Below, one piece after another: positions 1 through 8,990 of a DNA stretch of 64,000 nucleotides (positions are counted from its first letter, which is position 1; the number at the start of each line of letters is the position of its first letter). A program made the translations under genes and the position numbers. The notes beneath the pieces were generated by a model. That model searched no databases and had not been told where the DNA came from. It was given only the letters and a program-made list of their open reading frames with translations. This DNA is from an uncultured Oceanisphaera sp. (lineage in GTDB: Bacteria; Pseudomonadota; Gammaproteobacteria; Enterobacterales; Aeromonadaceae): assembly GCF_947495715.1 (NCBI RefSeq), contig NZ_CANLZU010000012.1:1-64000 (forward strand). The letters run 5' to 3'.

Positions 1-100
1 TGCTGCTCCCGAGTCCGTTCGTCAGGAGATCGGATCACGGGAGAAGCAGATAGTTCCCTGATTTAGGAAACAACGCCCCTTCAATGTGGCACTACACCGC

Positions 101-2977
101 TTAGGGCGTTCTGCTTCCCTGCAACCACTTGTTCCAGCTGGCGACCACCCACTCCCGCTCTTGAGTGAGCTCGGTGTCCGGTAGCAGACCCGGCTTGTCC
201 GACAGGCTCAGTCGGTGGCCCCGGTCGCGAATGGCGCAGTAGGCGGTTTTCAGCCGCCGGGCTTCGTCTTCTTCCAGCAGTCCTACTTCCACCGCCGACT
301 CCAGAATACGGATATTGTCCGACCAGCGGGTCAGGGCCTGCGGGTGCTCATGGCCATGAGCCAGCACCAGATACTGGGTCAGAAACTCGATATCGACCAG
401 GCCGCCTGCCGACTGCTTGAGATGAAACTCGCCGGGGCCGGCCTTGCTCAGGTGAGTGCGCATCTTCTCGCGCATCTTGATCACCTCTTCGGCCAGGGTG
501 GCGCGATCGCGCGTGGCGCTGAGGGTTTCTCGCCGAATACGCTCGAACTCCCGGTGCAGCGCCGCATCGCCCACTATCAGCCGGCTGCGCACCAGTGCCT
601 GGTGTTCCCAGATCCAGGCCTCGTTCTGCAGGTAATGCTGATAGGCATCGAGCGGACTCACCAACAGACCGGCGTTGCCGCTGGGCCGCAGCCGCATGTC
701 CAGCTCGTAAAGCACGCCGCTGGGAGTACGGGTGCTGAACAGGTGAATGATGCGCTGAGCCAATCGCAGATAGAACTGGCGCACGTCCAGCGGCTTGTTG
801 CCATTGGTCTGACCCTTGAGCCCGGCCTGCTGCACAAATACCAGATCCAGATCCGAACTGTAGGCCAGTTCGATGCCGCCCAGCTTGCCGTAGGCCACCA
901 CGCCAAAGCCGCGGCTCGGGCTGTCGGCCAGCACCTCGGGCACCCCATGGCGCTCGCTTATCTGAATCCAGGCCTGGTTGACCACCTCCTCGACTATGGC
1001 TTCTGCCAGCCAGGTCAGGTGATCGCTCACCTTCATCAGCGGCAGGGCTCCGGCGATATCGGCGGCGGCGATGCGCAGCAGATGAATCTGCTTGAACTGG
1101 CGCAACGCCTCCATCTGCTGCTCCACGTCTTCTTCCGGCACGCGCAACAGAAACTGGCGCAACTCCCCCTTGTAGGCCTCGAGCGGCATCGGGTTGTACA
1201 GCAGCTCCGGCACCAACAGCTCGTCCAGCAATATCGGGTAACGGGCCAACTGCTCGGCCACCAGCGAGCTGGCCTCGCACAGGCGGATCAACTGGGTCAG
1301 GGCGCCGGCGTTTTCCACCAGCAATTGCAGATAGGCGGTGCGGGTCACGATTTGCAGCAGCAATTTCTGCAGCCGGGCAAACAGGATGCCGGGGGTATCC
1401 GACTGGCTGACCTTGTCCAGCAGCACCGGCATCAGTTTTTCCAGCGCCTGTCGCCCCTGCGGCCCCATGGCCCGGCGCGGACATTCTTCCTTGAAGGTAT
1501 TGAGCGCCCGGGCCAGCCGCATCGCCTTGTCTTGGTCCATGCCCTGCTCTTGCAGCATCGGCAGCAGCTCCGACTCGTCCAGCTCTGTCTGCCACACATC
1601 GAACCAGATCTGGTCTACCCCTTCGTCTTCCACCTCGGTGCTGTCACCGATGAGGCCGCCAAACTGCTGGTGCACTCCGTCCATCGCCTGGCGCAGCGCC
1701 TGATAAAAGCCGTCCCAGCTGTCATGGCCCATCAGCCAGGCCAATCGGCTGCGGTTGAGCTCATCCTGAGGCAGGGTCTGGGTCTGTTGATCGTCAAATG
1801 CCTGCAGGAAGTTCTCGACCCGCCGCAACAGCCGATAGCTCTGGTGCAACTGGTCGGCCTCGACGGCGGTCAGTGCCCCCGACGCCTGAATGGCTGCCAG
1901 CGCATCCGGCAGGTGGCGTACCTGCAGCGCCGGCTCTCGTCCGCCGCGGATCAGCTGAAAGACCTGAGCGATAAATTCCACCTCGCGAATGCCACCGGCG
2001 CCCAGCTTGATGTTGTCATGCAGACCCTTGCGCCGCACTTCGGCGGCGATCATCGCCTTCATCTGACGCAGGGAGTCGATCACCCCGAAGTCGATATAGC
2101 GGCGAAACACGAAGGGTTTGAGCATGGCGCGCAACTCGGCGGTATATTCGCCCTCGTCGTTGAGGATGCGCGCCTTGACCATGGCGTAACGCTCCCAGGT
2201 ACGGCCATGATGCTGGTAATAGTCTTCCATGGCGGCAAAGCTGACCGCCAACGGCCCCGACTCGCCAAAGGGCCGCAGCCGCATGTCGACCCGGTAGACC
2301 TGACCGTCAACCGTGGTCTGGTGCAGGGCGTTGACCAGCTTCTGCCCCAGACGGATGAAGAACTGCTGATTGGCCAGCTCGCGACGCCCGCCTTGAGTGA
2401 CGCCGTTATGGGGAAAGGTGAAAATCAGGTCGATATCGGACGAAAAATTCAGCTCGCGCCCGCCCAGCTTGCCCATGCCCAGAATCAACATCGGCACCGC
2501 CTCGCCGTCGGCGTCGGTGGGGGTACCCAGCTCGGCGCACTGGCGTTGATACCACCAGCGATAGGCGGCCAGGATCAGGGCATCGGCCAGCGCCGAGATA
2601 TGGGCGAAGCTTTCTTCCACCTCGGCGCCCAGCAGCATCTCGCGCCAGGCAATCAGCAGCAACTCACGGCGGCGAAAGCGGCGCAGGGTGCGCTGCAGGC
2701 CGGGCTCGTCATTCACCTCGGCCAGCAACTGCGCCAGCTCCGGTTGATAGCGCCCGGCACGGTCGGCGTTATGCAGATCCCGCTCGTCGTCCAGCTCCAG
2801 CGCCAGCTCCGGTTGCCGGCACAGGCTGTCGGCGGCAAAATCGCTGCAGGCAAACAGGGTGCGCAACTGGTCGCGACGTGCGTCACTCAGTTGCGCCACT
2901 ACGTCGGCGGCGCGCTCTTCGAAACCGGACCAGTGTTTGTCGGCCTGGGCGTGCAGCAGGGTGGGCATCTCAACCAT
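101..2977 (-). CDS. glnE: Bifunctional glutamine synthetase adenylyltransferase / adenylyl-removing enzyme GlnE
   Basis: GlnE adds AMP to, and removes it from, glutamine synthetase in response to PII and glutamine, so it sets the rate of ammonia assimilation in the cytosol. The 958-residue product (E. coli 946) carries the two nucleotidyltransferase cores of the family: LGMGKLGGRELNFSSDIDL in the N-terminal removase half and YGKLGGIELAYSSDLDLVF in the C-terminal transferase half, each with the DxD metal site. The reading frame is open further upstream, but ATG at 2977 is preceded by AAGGATAAC at a good distance and gives the family's usual length. Its position next to ygiF and ygiM matches enteric gene order. 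The gene downstream lies outside the window. Confidence 0.97.
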   Translation of the reverse strand: MVEMPTLLHAQADKHWSGFEERAADVVAQLSDARRDQLRTLFACSDFAADSLCRQPELALELDDERDLHNADRAGRYQPELAQLLAEVNDEPGLQRTLRRFRRRELLLIAWREMLLGAEVEESFAHISALADALILAAYRWWYQRQCAELGTPTDADGEAVPMLILGMGKLGGRELNFSSDIDLIFTFPHNGVTQGGRRELANQQFFIRLGQKLVNALHQTTVDGQVYRVDMRLRPFGESGPLAVSFAAMEDYYQHHGRTWERYAMVKARILNDEGEYTAELRAMLKPFVFRRYIDFGVIDSLRQMKAMIAAEVRRKGLHDNIKLGAGGIREVEFIAQVFQLIRGGREPALQVRHLPDALAAIQASGALTAVEADQLHQSYRLLRRVENFLQAFDDQQTQTLPQDELNRSRLAWLMGHDSWDGFYQALRQAMDGVHQQFGGLIGDSTEVEDEGVDQIWFDVWQTELDESELLPMLQEQGMDQDKAMRLARALNTFKEECPRRAMGPQGRQALEKLMPVLLDKVSQSDTPGILFARLQKLLLQIVTRTAYLQLLVENAGALTQLIRLCEASSLVAEQLARYPILLDELLVPELLYNPMPLEAYKGELRQFLLRVPEEDVEQQMEALRQFKQIHLLRIAAADIAGALPLMKVSDHLTWLAEAIVEEVVNQAWIQISERHGVPEVLADSPSRGFGVVAYGKLGGIELAYSSDLDLVFVQQAGLKGQTNGNKPLDVRQFYLRLAQRIIHLFSTRTPSGVLYELDMRLRPSGNAGLLVSPLDAYQHYLQNEAWIWEHQALVRSRLIVGDAALHREFERIRRETLSATRDRATLAEEVIKMREKMRTHLSKAGPGEFHLKQSAGGLVDIEFLTQYLVLAHGHEHPQALTRWSDNIRILESAVEVGLLEEDEARRLKTAYCAIRDRGHRLSLSDKPGLLPDTELTQEREWVVASWNKWLQGSRTP

Positions 2978-3150
2978 ATCGTTATCCTTAATCCTTGGCG
3001 GCGGCATCTGAGCCCAGATTATCATTGTTGTGCGCCTTGCACAGCGCGCCGAAGCAGATTGTGGTGCGCCCGGTGCATCGCAGTGCATGCTTGCGCTGAG
3101 GGTGACAGCTGATTTAGTCTGTACCGGACTTATTATGTCAGGACTTCTTG

Positions 3151-3564
3151 ATGGATCTTTCAGTTATCGGCCACCACCTCGAACGGCTCGACGAGCAATC
3201 GACCACCGGCTTTCGTTTTCAATGCTTTCCCATCTCCGGCGACGTCGAGGTGCTCAAGGTCACGGTCGAAGGCCGGGAAGAGTTACCGCTGTTTATTTCG
3301 GTCTCCGACGATCAGATTCTCTGCATCAGCTACCTCTGGGATGAACGCCAGGTTGATCCCGGCCGCCGTCAGGCCATGCTTGAGGCCATGCTCGACATGA
3401 ATATTCCCATGCCGCTGTCGGCCTTTGCCCGACTCGATGACTGGTATGTGGTGTTCGGTGCCCTTTCACTGACCTCCGCGCTGGTTGATATCGAACACGA
3501 GCTGGCGGTGCTGAGCGACAACTGCCTGGAAGTCATCGAAGACATGGCGGAGTTTCTATTATGA
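3151..3564 (+). CDS. yjfI: YjfI family protein (DUF2170)
   Basis: A 137-residue acidic cytosolic protein of the DUF2170/YjfI family, recognised from its overall sequence and from its place directly upstream of a PspA-like gene. The biochemical function is unknown. In other gammaproteobacteria it lies in an operon with yjfJ, which suggests a role in envelope-stress or membrane maintenance. ATG 3151 follows an AGGA at 3138-3141; the TTG just before it is a less likely start. The stop is 10 bp before the next gene, so the two are probably co-transcribed. No membrane segment or signal peptide is visible. Confidence 0.85.
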   Translation: MDLSVIGHHLERLDEQSTTGFRFQCFPISGDVEVLKVTVEGREELPLFISVSDDQILCISYLWDERQVDPGRRQAMLEAMLDMNIPMPLSAFARLDDWYVVFGALSLTSALVDIEHELAVLSDNCLEVIEDMAEFLL

Positions 3565-3574
3565 GGGCCGTCCG

Positions 3575-4204
3575 ATGAGCACCCTGAGTCAGGTACTGCG
3601 CAGCCTGCATAACGCGGACAATGGCGATCTGGAGTCGGACCGGGTCTGTGTGCAACTGCTGCGCGATGGTCGCCATGCCGAACAGCATATGCAGGGGCTG
3701 GCACGCCAGTGCCGACAGCTCGACCTCGATATCGAGCAACTGCGCCGACAACTGCCGGTGTTGCAGCAACAGCGGGCAGAGCGGGAACAGGCGGTACTCA
3801 CCGCATTGGCCGCCGGAGAGCAGGAGCAGGCCCGCCAGCTGGCCATGGCGCTTGCTCGCGAAGAAGACCGGCTCGACGCCGGCCAGCTGGCGCTGACCGG
3901 GCTGCTTAAACGACAAAGCTACTATCAGGGCCGCTGGCTGAGTGCCGAGCGCCATTATCACGACTTGTGCCGCCAGCTGGCCATGGCCAAAACCACCGCC
4001 TGTGTGCGCAAGACCATGACCGCCATTCGCCGGCACCCGGCGGTAACGCTGATCGATGCCAAGCAGGCACTGGCCGATATACGGGCTCGTGAGCGACAGC
4101 AGGCGGCAGACGCCGAGCCCGAGGCCACGCCGGCCACCCTCGAGGAGCGCAGTGCCGATCAGGTACTGGCACGATTGGAGCAACAACTGAGGGGCCGCTC
4201 ATGA
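3575..4204 (+). CDS. yjfJ: PspA/IM30 family protein YjfJ
   Basis: A 209-residue protein, almost entirely charged heptad-rich helix, typical of the PspA/IM30 (ESCRT-III-like) family that binds and stabilises the inner membrane. Residues 1-60 and 60-170 look like successive long helices rich in Gln, Arg and Ala, with LRRQLPVLQQQRAEREQAVL as an example of the coiled coil. It is slightly shorter than E. coli YjfJ (about 230 residues). It is the middle gene of a tight three-gene unit: 10 bp after yjfI, and its stop overlaps the next start (ATGA at 4201-4204), implying translational coupling. The family assignment is firm; the exact role of YjfJ-type proteins is not settled. Confidence 0.85.
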   Translation: MSTLSQVLRSLHNADNGDLESDRVCVQLLRDGRHAEQHMQGLARQCRQLDLDIEQLRRQLPVLQQQRAEREQAVLTALAAGEQEQARQLAMALAREEDRLDAGQLALTGLLKRQSYYQGRWLSAERHYHDLCRQLAMAKTTACVRKTMTAIRRHPAVTLIDAKQALADIRARERQQAADAEPEATPATLEERSADQVLARLEQQLRGRS

Positions 4205-4533
4205 GCCAACGCAAGCTGCCGGATAAATGGCAAAGCTCGGTGCGTGCCGCCAAGGCGGTACAGGTGGCCTTTGATATGGACGAAACCCTGCAGTATCAGA
4301 TCCGGCGCGAGGCGCTGGATAACGGCCTGAGTCCATCGGATCAGATCCGCCATATTCTGACCCTGCCCACCGCCGACAAACCCAAACGTCCCCGGCTGAC
4401 GGTGTCGCTCAGCCCGGACGATTATGTTCATCTGGCCGAGCGCTACGGCCTGCAGCCCGAGCAGCAGCTGGAAATAAAACACAAGGTGATGGATGAATTG
4501 CTGAGCTATAGCCAGCAGATGCTGAAGTCCTGA
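4201..4533 (+). CDS. Small protein with two ribbon-helix-helix-like halves, coupled to yjfJ
   Basis: A 110-residue protein whose family I do not recognise. Two segments, residues 20-54 and 65-103, each read as a short beta strand followed by two helices: VQVAFDMDETLQYQIRREAL and RLTVSLSPDDYVHLAERYGL. This is the layout of a ribbon-helix-helix DNA-binding domain, here apparently duplicated in one chain. It starts inside the yjfJ stop codon (ATGA), so translation is coupled. By inference it could be a transcriptional regulator or partner of the YjfI/YjfJ module. The fold is read by eye and not proven. No transmembrane segment is present. Confidence 0.6.
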   Translation: MSQRKLPDKWQSSVRAAKAVQVAFDMDETLQYQIRREALDNGLSPSDQIRHILTLPTADKPKRPRLTVSLSPDDYVHLAERYGLQPEQQLEIKHKVMDELLSYSQQMLKS

Positions 4534-4551
4534 GTTGCCAGCCGCGCAGTA

Positions 4552-4658
4552 TCGTTACCCCCGCGAAGGCGGGGGCCCAGTGCCTTTGCAGACCCCCCCC
4601 TCAATCTGACCACTCAACGCCATAAGCCCCGGATTCCCGCCTTCGCGGGAATGACAAG
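4552..4658. repeat. Palindromic intergenic repeat (CCCGCGAAGGCGGG type), copy 1
   Basis: A ~107-bp unit with inverted arms: CCCGCGAAGGCGGG on the left and CCCGCCTTCGCGGGAATGAC on the right. A related unit lies at 50158-50268. Arms of this sort are common dispersed palindromes in proteobacterial intergenic DNA. It sits 19 bp after the yjfIJ operon and could act as a transcript 3' end. Confidence 0.75.
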
Positions 4659-4662
4659 AATA

Positions 4663-5207
4663 ATACCAATCCTACTAAACAAATGATCTATTTCATTTTT
4701 GTATAAAAGTCGAACAAAGGGCCCGCTCCCCCGACTCGCCGTGAATCCCTCCCTGGAGGCTCAGCCGCGCCATCCGTGGCGCGGCCGGGAAATGCTCCTG
4801 CCGTCCAGGCATTCCCGCCGTCCATGGCGGTCAGATGGTCGGCGGAGCAGATCCCTTTGCTCTCCTTGATGCACCGGAGTTGCCTGTTAGCGCCGTCTAC
4901 AGACAACTCGATGCTCGAGAAGAGGCAACAGAGATCGACTCTCACGACCGTGAAATGCCATGGCCGGAAAATGCTCCTGCCGTTCCGGCATTCCCGCCCT
5001 CCCTGGCGGTCAGACGGCATTTCCCGAGCCCTCAGGGGGCGAGCTTGCCTCGCCGTAACGAACGGTTGCAGCCTGACCGAACATCCAGTGGATGTTCGCA
5101 GTAGGCTGCAACTGTGAGTGTCATTTGCCAGTGGCGTGTCGTGGGAGGCGACTGTGTTGCCTCTGATCCCGGGGTTAAAATGATCAGATGTTTATTCAAA
5201 TTGGTAT
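4663..5207 (-). repeat. MITE-like dispersed element with ATACCAAT ends, copy 1 (545 bp)
   Basis: Begins ATACCAAT and ends ATTGGTAT, so it has short terminal inverted repeats. The interior resembles the elements at 9608-10018 and 61630-62121, in the opposite orientation (shared blocks such as GTTGCCTCTTCTCGAGCA and AAAGGGATCTGCTCC when read on the minus strand). Open frames inside are short and not conserved, so I treat it as non-coding. With the palindromic repeat it fills the gap between the yjfIJ unit and ygiF. Confidence 0.75.
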
Positions 5208-5232
5208 AATTCGGTGTTCAGCAAGAGCCGCC

Positions 5233-6744
5233 TCAGCGCCAGTAGGGTTGCAGCAGCAAGGCCTGGGCCCGGGACTGCTCCAGCGCTTCCAGCAAAAATC
5301 GCTGCTTGCGCGCCAACCATTCGTCCAGCTCGGCGGCGTCCTGCTCGTTCAGCTCATCACGCAGATCCAGCAGCGGCGATAACATATCCAGATCTTCGAT
5401 GCCGCGCAGAATGTCGAGCCAGGGCATGCGAAACGTCATGCGCTCCGTCTCCGGATACAAGTCGCTGAAGCAGAGTCCAACCATCAGGTTGCGTCTGAGC
5501 TTGCCCTTTTGCTGTATGTATTGCGCGCCATTCAGTTCCGGCTTGCCCAGCGCGCTGTGACGCAGGGTATGCCAACTGTCATCCAGTCGTTGTCGGGCCA
5601 GCTCGGCCACCGGAGCGGCCAACTGGGCCGTCTGCGCCGGAGCCAGTCCGGCTCGCCAGTCCTGGCGGTACAGCCAGTGGGTCAGTCCCAGCATCAATCG
5701 TGCATAACGGGGGCTGTAGAACAGAGTGCGCAGCTGGGTCGCGTCGGGCAACTGCGCCTGCTGAGCCAACAATTGACTGACCAGGGTTTTCCGGCAGTCC
5801 AGTCGACGCAGGTAGTGACCCTTGTCGGCGGTCAGGTGAACCAGCATCTGGGCCCGATCCAGCCATGACAGCTGCTGCTGTAACCACAGTAAATCATCTA
5901 TCCAGCCGCTGTTGATCCGGTGCGAAACCAGTTCGCCAAACAACAGCAGGGTCTGATGCACCAGAGAGACTCCCTCTCTCAGCTGTACCAGCCATTCGAG
6001 ACTCGCGTTGGCCAGCCAGCCCTCTTCATGATGTTGCCAGTGACGCAGCCCCTTGTGCAGCAAGGCCACCATGGTCTGCTCACACACATCCTGCGGTTGC
6101 AGCGCCAGCGGTTCCAGCATGCACAGCCGGGGGCTGGAGCTGAGCCCCGCCAGTTGATAGCCGCGCCTGGCCTTGGAAACGGCCCCCAGTCGCAAGCCGC
6201 CCGCTTTCACCAGTTCCTCGGCCAGCTCGAACAACTGAGAGACATCGCCTTTTACCAACTCCAGCTCCAGCTCGTGAATGGGCTCTCGCCGTTCTCCCGC
6301 CTGTACTTCCCCTTCATCCAGTGCCAGCTCTATTTCGGTGCCGTCGATCGCCAGCAACCAGCGCCGACGCAGAAAATCGGTGCTGAACAACGGCTGCAAT
6401 GACGCCTGTATCTGCGCCACATCCAGCCCTTCGGGCCAGATCCGGGCCGGAAACAGCGACAGATCAGGGGAGTGTACCGTCAGGGGAACATTATACTCCG
6501 GCCGTTGATGCAGCCCCCCCACCTGATTGCCCGCCAGCTTGATGGTTTGCTCCATCTCCCCGTTCTGACTGCGGATACGCAAACCGGCATCCATTTTGCG
6601 CAACGCCAGATCGGCGGTATCGAAATAGGTGTTGGCCAGATGTTGCTGGTCCTGCTGGAGGATTTGGTAAGATTGCAACTGTGTGGACAGCTGAGCGCCC
6701 ACCTCGGGTGAGACAAGAAACTTGAGTTCGATTTCTGTATCCAT
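5233..6744 (-). CDS. ygiF: Inorganic triphosphatase YgiF (CYTH-CHAD domains)
   Basis: Hydrolyses inorganic triphosphate in the cytosol; family knowledge from E. coli YgiF. The N-terminal CYTH domain (residues ~1-200) starts with the ExExK metal/phosphate motif in TEIELKF and contains YFDTADLALRKMDAGLRIR and LELELVKGD, the usual acidic strands of the triphosphate tunnel. The C-terminal ~290 residues are a helical CHAD domain rich in His and Arg, thought to bind polyphosphate. ATG 6744 puts the ExExK motif at the usual distance from the N-terminus; a TTG seven codons upstream is possible. The gene is on the same strand as glnE, as in enterics, but the yjfIJ unit and repeats now separate them. 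Confidence 0.93.
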   Translation of the reverse strand: MDTEIELKFLVSPEVGAQLSTQLQSYQILQQDQQHLANTYFDTADLALRKMDAGLRIRSQNGEMEQTIKLAGNQVGGLHQRPEYNVPLTVHSPDLSLFPARIWPEGLDVAQIQASLQPLFSTDFLRRRWLLAIDGTEIELALDEGEVQAGERREPIHELELELVKGDVSQLFELAEELVKAGGLRLGAVSKARRGYQLAGLSSSPRLCMLEPLALQPQDVCEQTMVALLHKGLRHWQHHEEGWLANASLEWLVQLREGVSLVHQTLLLFGELVSHRINSGWIDDLLWLQQQLSWLDRAQMLVHLTADKGHYLRRLDCRKTLVSQLLAQQAQLPDATQLRTLFYSPRYARLMLGLTHWLYRQDWRAGLAPAQTAQLAAPVAELARQRLDDSWHTLRHSALGKPELNGAQYIQQKGKLRRNLMVGLCFSDLYPETERMTFRMPWLDILRGIEDLDMLSPLLDLRDELNEQDAAELDEWLARKQRFLLEALEQSRAQALLLQPYWR

Positions 6745-6912
6745 AAGGGTGTCCGGGAGTTCCAACCTTTTGATTTAAAAGTACAATAATAAAATACCGA
6801 TGAGCCGAGACCCCGGCATCATGAAAAATGCTGTTTTCTTGCCTTTATAGTTAAGTTACCATTCGCGCCACTTTAATGTATCGAGTGTTTTTTCACCGAC
6901 ACAGGGTTGGCC

Positions 6913-7593
6913 ATGCCAGTAAATACTATTTTAGGACTCTTTGCCAAGTCCCCAATCAAGCCCCTGCAGAAGCATGTGATTAAAGTCCATGAAGCTGCAC
7001 AGCAATTGGTTCCCTTCTTCGACGCCATGTGGGAGCAGGACTGGGAGCAAGCCGAGATCATTCAACGCCGCATTTCCCAGCTGGAACGGGAAGCCGACAC
7101 GCTGAAACGGGAAATTCGTCTCAAACTCCCTCGCGGCCTGTTTATGCCGGTTGAGCGTACCGATATGCTGGAACTGCTCACTCAGCAAGACAAGATCGCC
7201 AACAAGGCGAAAGACATCTCCGGCCGTATTATAGGTCGTCAGATGGGTATTCCGCCGCAGCTCAAACCCGCCTTCATGGATTATCTCAGCCGGTGTATCG
7301 ATGCTACCGCTCAGGCCGCCAAAGCCATTGACGAGCTCGATGAACTGCTGGAAACCGGCTTCAAGGGCCGGGAAATGGATTTGGTGTCCGAAATGATCCA
7401 CCAGCTCGACCTGATCGAAGATGATACCGATGTGATGCAAGCCAAACTGCGCAAGCAATTGCAGGCCATCGAAGACGGCTATAACCCTATCGATATCATG
7501 TTTCTGTACAAGATCCTCGAGTGGGTCGGTGACCTGGCAGATCAGGCCGAACGGGTAGGTGCCCGTTTAGAGCTGATGCTGTCCCGTTCCTGA
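6913..7593 (+). CDS. DUF47 / TIGR00153 PhoU-like phosphate transport accessory protein
   Basis: A 226-residue all-helical protein of the DUF47 family (distant PhoU relatives) that is usually encoded directly upstream of low-affinity Pit phosphate permeases and is thought to modulate them. The N-terminus MPVNTILGLFAKSPIKPLQ is the family signature, which fixes ATG 6913 rather than the TTG at 6907. An AGGG lies just upstream. Only 21 bp separate it from pit, so the two form an operon. No Pho box of the CTGTCAT direct-repeat type is visible upstream. Confidence 0.92.
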   Translation: MPVNTILGLFAKSPIKPLQKHVIKVHEAAQQLVPFFDAMWEQDWEQAEIIQRRISQLEREADTLKREIRLKLPRGLFMPVERTDMLELLTQQDKIANKAKDISGRIIGRQMGIPPQLKPAFMDYLSRCIDATAQAAKAIDELDELLETGFKGREMDLVSEMIHQLDLIEDDTDVMQAKLRKQLQAIEDGYNPIDIMFLYKILEWVGDLADQAERVGARLELMLSRS

Positions 7594-7614
7594 GCGAAAT
7601 AACAAGGTATTACA

Positions 7615-8880
7615 ATGGATATCATTGCTAACTACGGCACCACGCTGATTCTGGTGGCGGCGCTCTTCGGCTTTTTCATGGCCTGGGGTATCGGTGCCAA
7701 TGATGTGGCCAACGCCATGGGCACCTCGGTGGGCACCCGCTCACTGACCATCAAGCAGGCGATCCTCATCGCCATGGTCTTCGAATTTGCCGGCGCCTAT
7801 CTGGCAGGGGGTGAGGTCACCTCAACCATAAAAAACGGTATTATCGACTCCAACGCCTTTGCCGGGCATCCCGATTTGTTGGTGTTTGGCATGATTGCCT
7901 CATTGCTGGCCGCCGGTACCTGGCTGCTGCTGGCATCCTACTTCGGCTGGCCGGTGTCCACCACTCACTCCATTATCGGCGCCATCATCGGCTTCGCCCT
8001 GGTATCACTGGGCTCGGAGGCGGTGCACTGGAACAAGGTGGCCGGCGTGGTCGGCTCCTGGATTATCACCCCGGCGCTGTCTGGTGTGCTCGCCTACTTC
8101 ACCTTCATCAGCGTACAGCGGTTGATTTTCAACACCGACAATCCGCTGGCGGCCGCCAAGAAGTACGTGCCGGTTTACATCTTCATGACGGTGATGGTGA
8201 TCTGTCTGGTGACCCTGAAGAAGGGTCTCAAGCATGTCGGTCTGGACATGAGCGATGCCCAGAGCTGGGGGCTGTCGATTCTGGTTTCCCTGATCAGCGC
8301 CGTGCTCTGCAGTCTTTATATCAAGCGCCAGCAGTACAACCCGAACGATGACAAGGACATGCACTACTCCAACGTGGAGAAGGTGTTCGGCATCCTGATG
8401 GTGGTCACCGCCTGCGCCATGGCTTTTGCCCACGGCTCCAACGATGTGGCCAATGCCATAGGGCCGCTGTCTGCCGTGGTCAGCATAGTGCAAAGCTCCG
8501 GCGAAATTGCGGCCAAGTCCAGCATCGCCTGGTGGATACTGCCGTTGGGCGGCATCGGCATCGTCATCGGCCTGGCCTCACTCGGTCACAAGGTAATGGC
8601 CACCGTAGGTACCGGTATTACCCACCTGACCCCCAGCCGAGGCTTTGCCGCCCAGCTGGCCACCGCTGCGACAGTGGTGATCGCATCCGGCACCGGCCTG
8701 CCCATTTCCACCACCCAGACCCTGGTCGGTGCCGTGATGGGCGTCGGTCTGGCGCGCGGTATTGCGGCGCTCAATCTTAACGTATTGCGCAATATAGTGG
8801 TTTCCTGGATAGTCACGCTGCCTGCCGGCGCTATTCTGGCCATCATCTTCTTCTATATCATTCAGTGGTGCTTCAGCTAA
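7615..8880 (+). CDS. pit: Inorganic phosphate transporter, Pit family
   Basis: A 421-residue inner-membrane permease that imports phosphate (or metal-phosphate), driven by a cation gradient. The two inverted halves each carry the PiT signature: GIGANDVANAMGTSVGT near residue 25 and AHGSNDVANAIGPLSAVV near residue 275. About ten hydrophobic segments are evident, separated by a central cytosolic loop around residues 200-260. It is the second gene of an operon with the DUF47 protein and is followed by an intrinsic terminator. Confidence 0.96.
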   Translation: MDIIANYGTTLILVAALFGFFMAWGIGANDVANAMGTSVGTRSLTIKQAILIAMVFEFAGAYLAGGEVTSTIKNGIIDSNAFAGHPDLLVFGMIASLLAAGTWLLLASYFGWPVSTTHSIIGAIIGFALVSLGSEAVHWNKVAGVVGSWIITPALSGVLAYFTFISVQRLIFNTDNPLAAAKKYVPVYIFMTVMVICLVTLKKGLKHVGLDMSDAQSWGLSILVSLISAVLCSLYIKRQQYNPNDDKDMHYSNVEKVFGILMVVTACAMAFAHGSNDVANAIGPLSAVVSIVQSSGEIAAKSSIAWWILPLGGIGIVIGLASLGHKVMATVGTGITHLTPSRGFAAQLATAATVVIASGTGLPISTTQTLVGAVMGVGLARGIAALNLNVLRNIVVSWIVTLPAGAILAIIFFYIIQWCFS

Positions 8881-8891
8881 GCACCGACTTC

Positions 8892-8922
8892 AAGGGGGCA
8901 AAACGCCCCCTTGTTCTTGTTC
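8892..8922 (+). terminator. Intrinsic terminator after pit
   Basis: Stem AAGGGGGC / GCCCCCTT with an AAAAC loop, followed by a T-rich stretch (GTTCTTGTTCT), 12 bp after the pit stop codon. Confidence 0.85.
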
Positions 8923-8990
8923 TCCCCCCTTGCACCCATTACCATGTTCCCACTGTTGACAATGAATTATCGAGAACGAAGGAACCCCAG

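Noticed and set aside
215-3112. 965-codon open frame antisense to glnE
   Set aside because: It mirrors the high-GC glnE codons, has no domain signature, and glnE on the other strand is certain.
4688-5020. Short open frames inside the MITE-like elements (also near 9644-9982 and 61767-62123)
   Set aside because: Each copy yields different frames, none is conserved in frame between copies, and no ribosome sites are present.
6766-6912. Pho box upstream of the pit operon
   Set aside because: No CTGTCAT-like direct repeats could be found.
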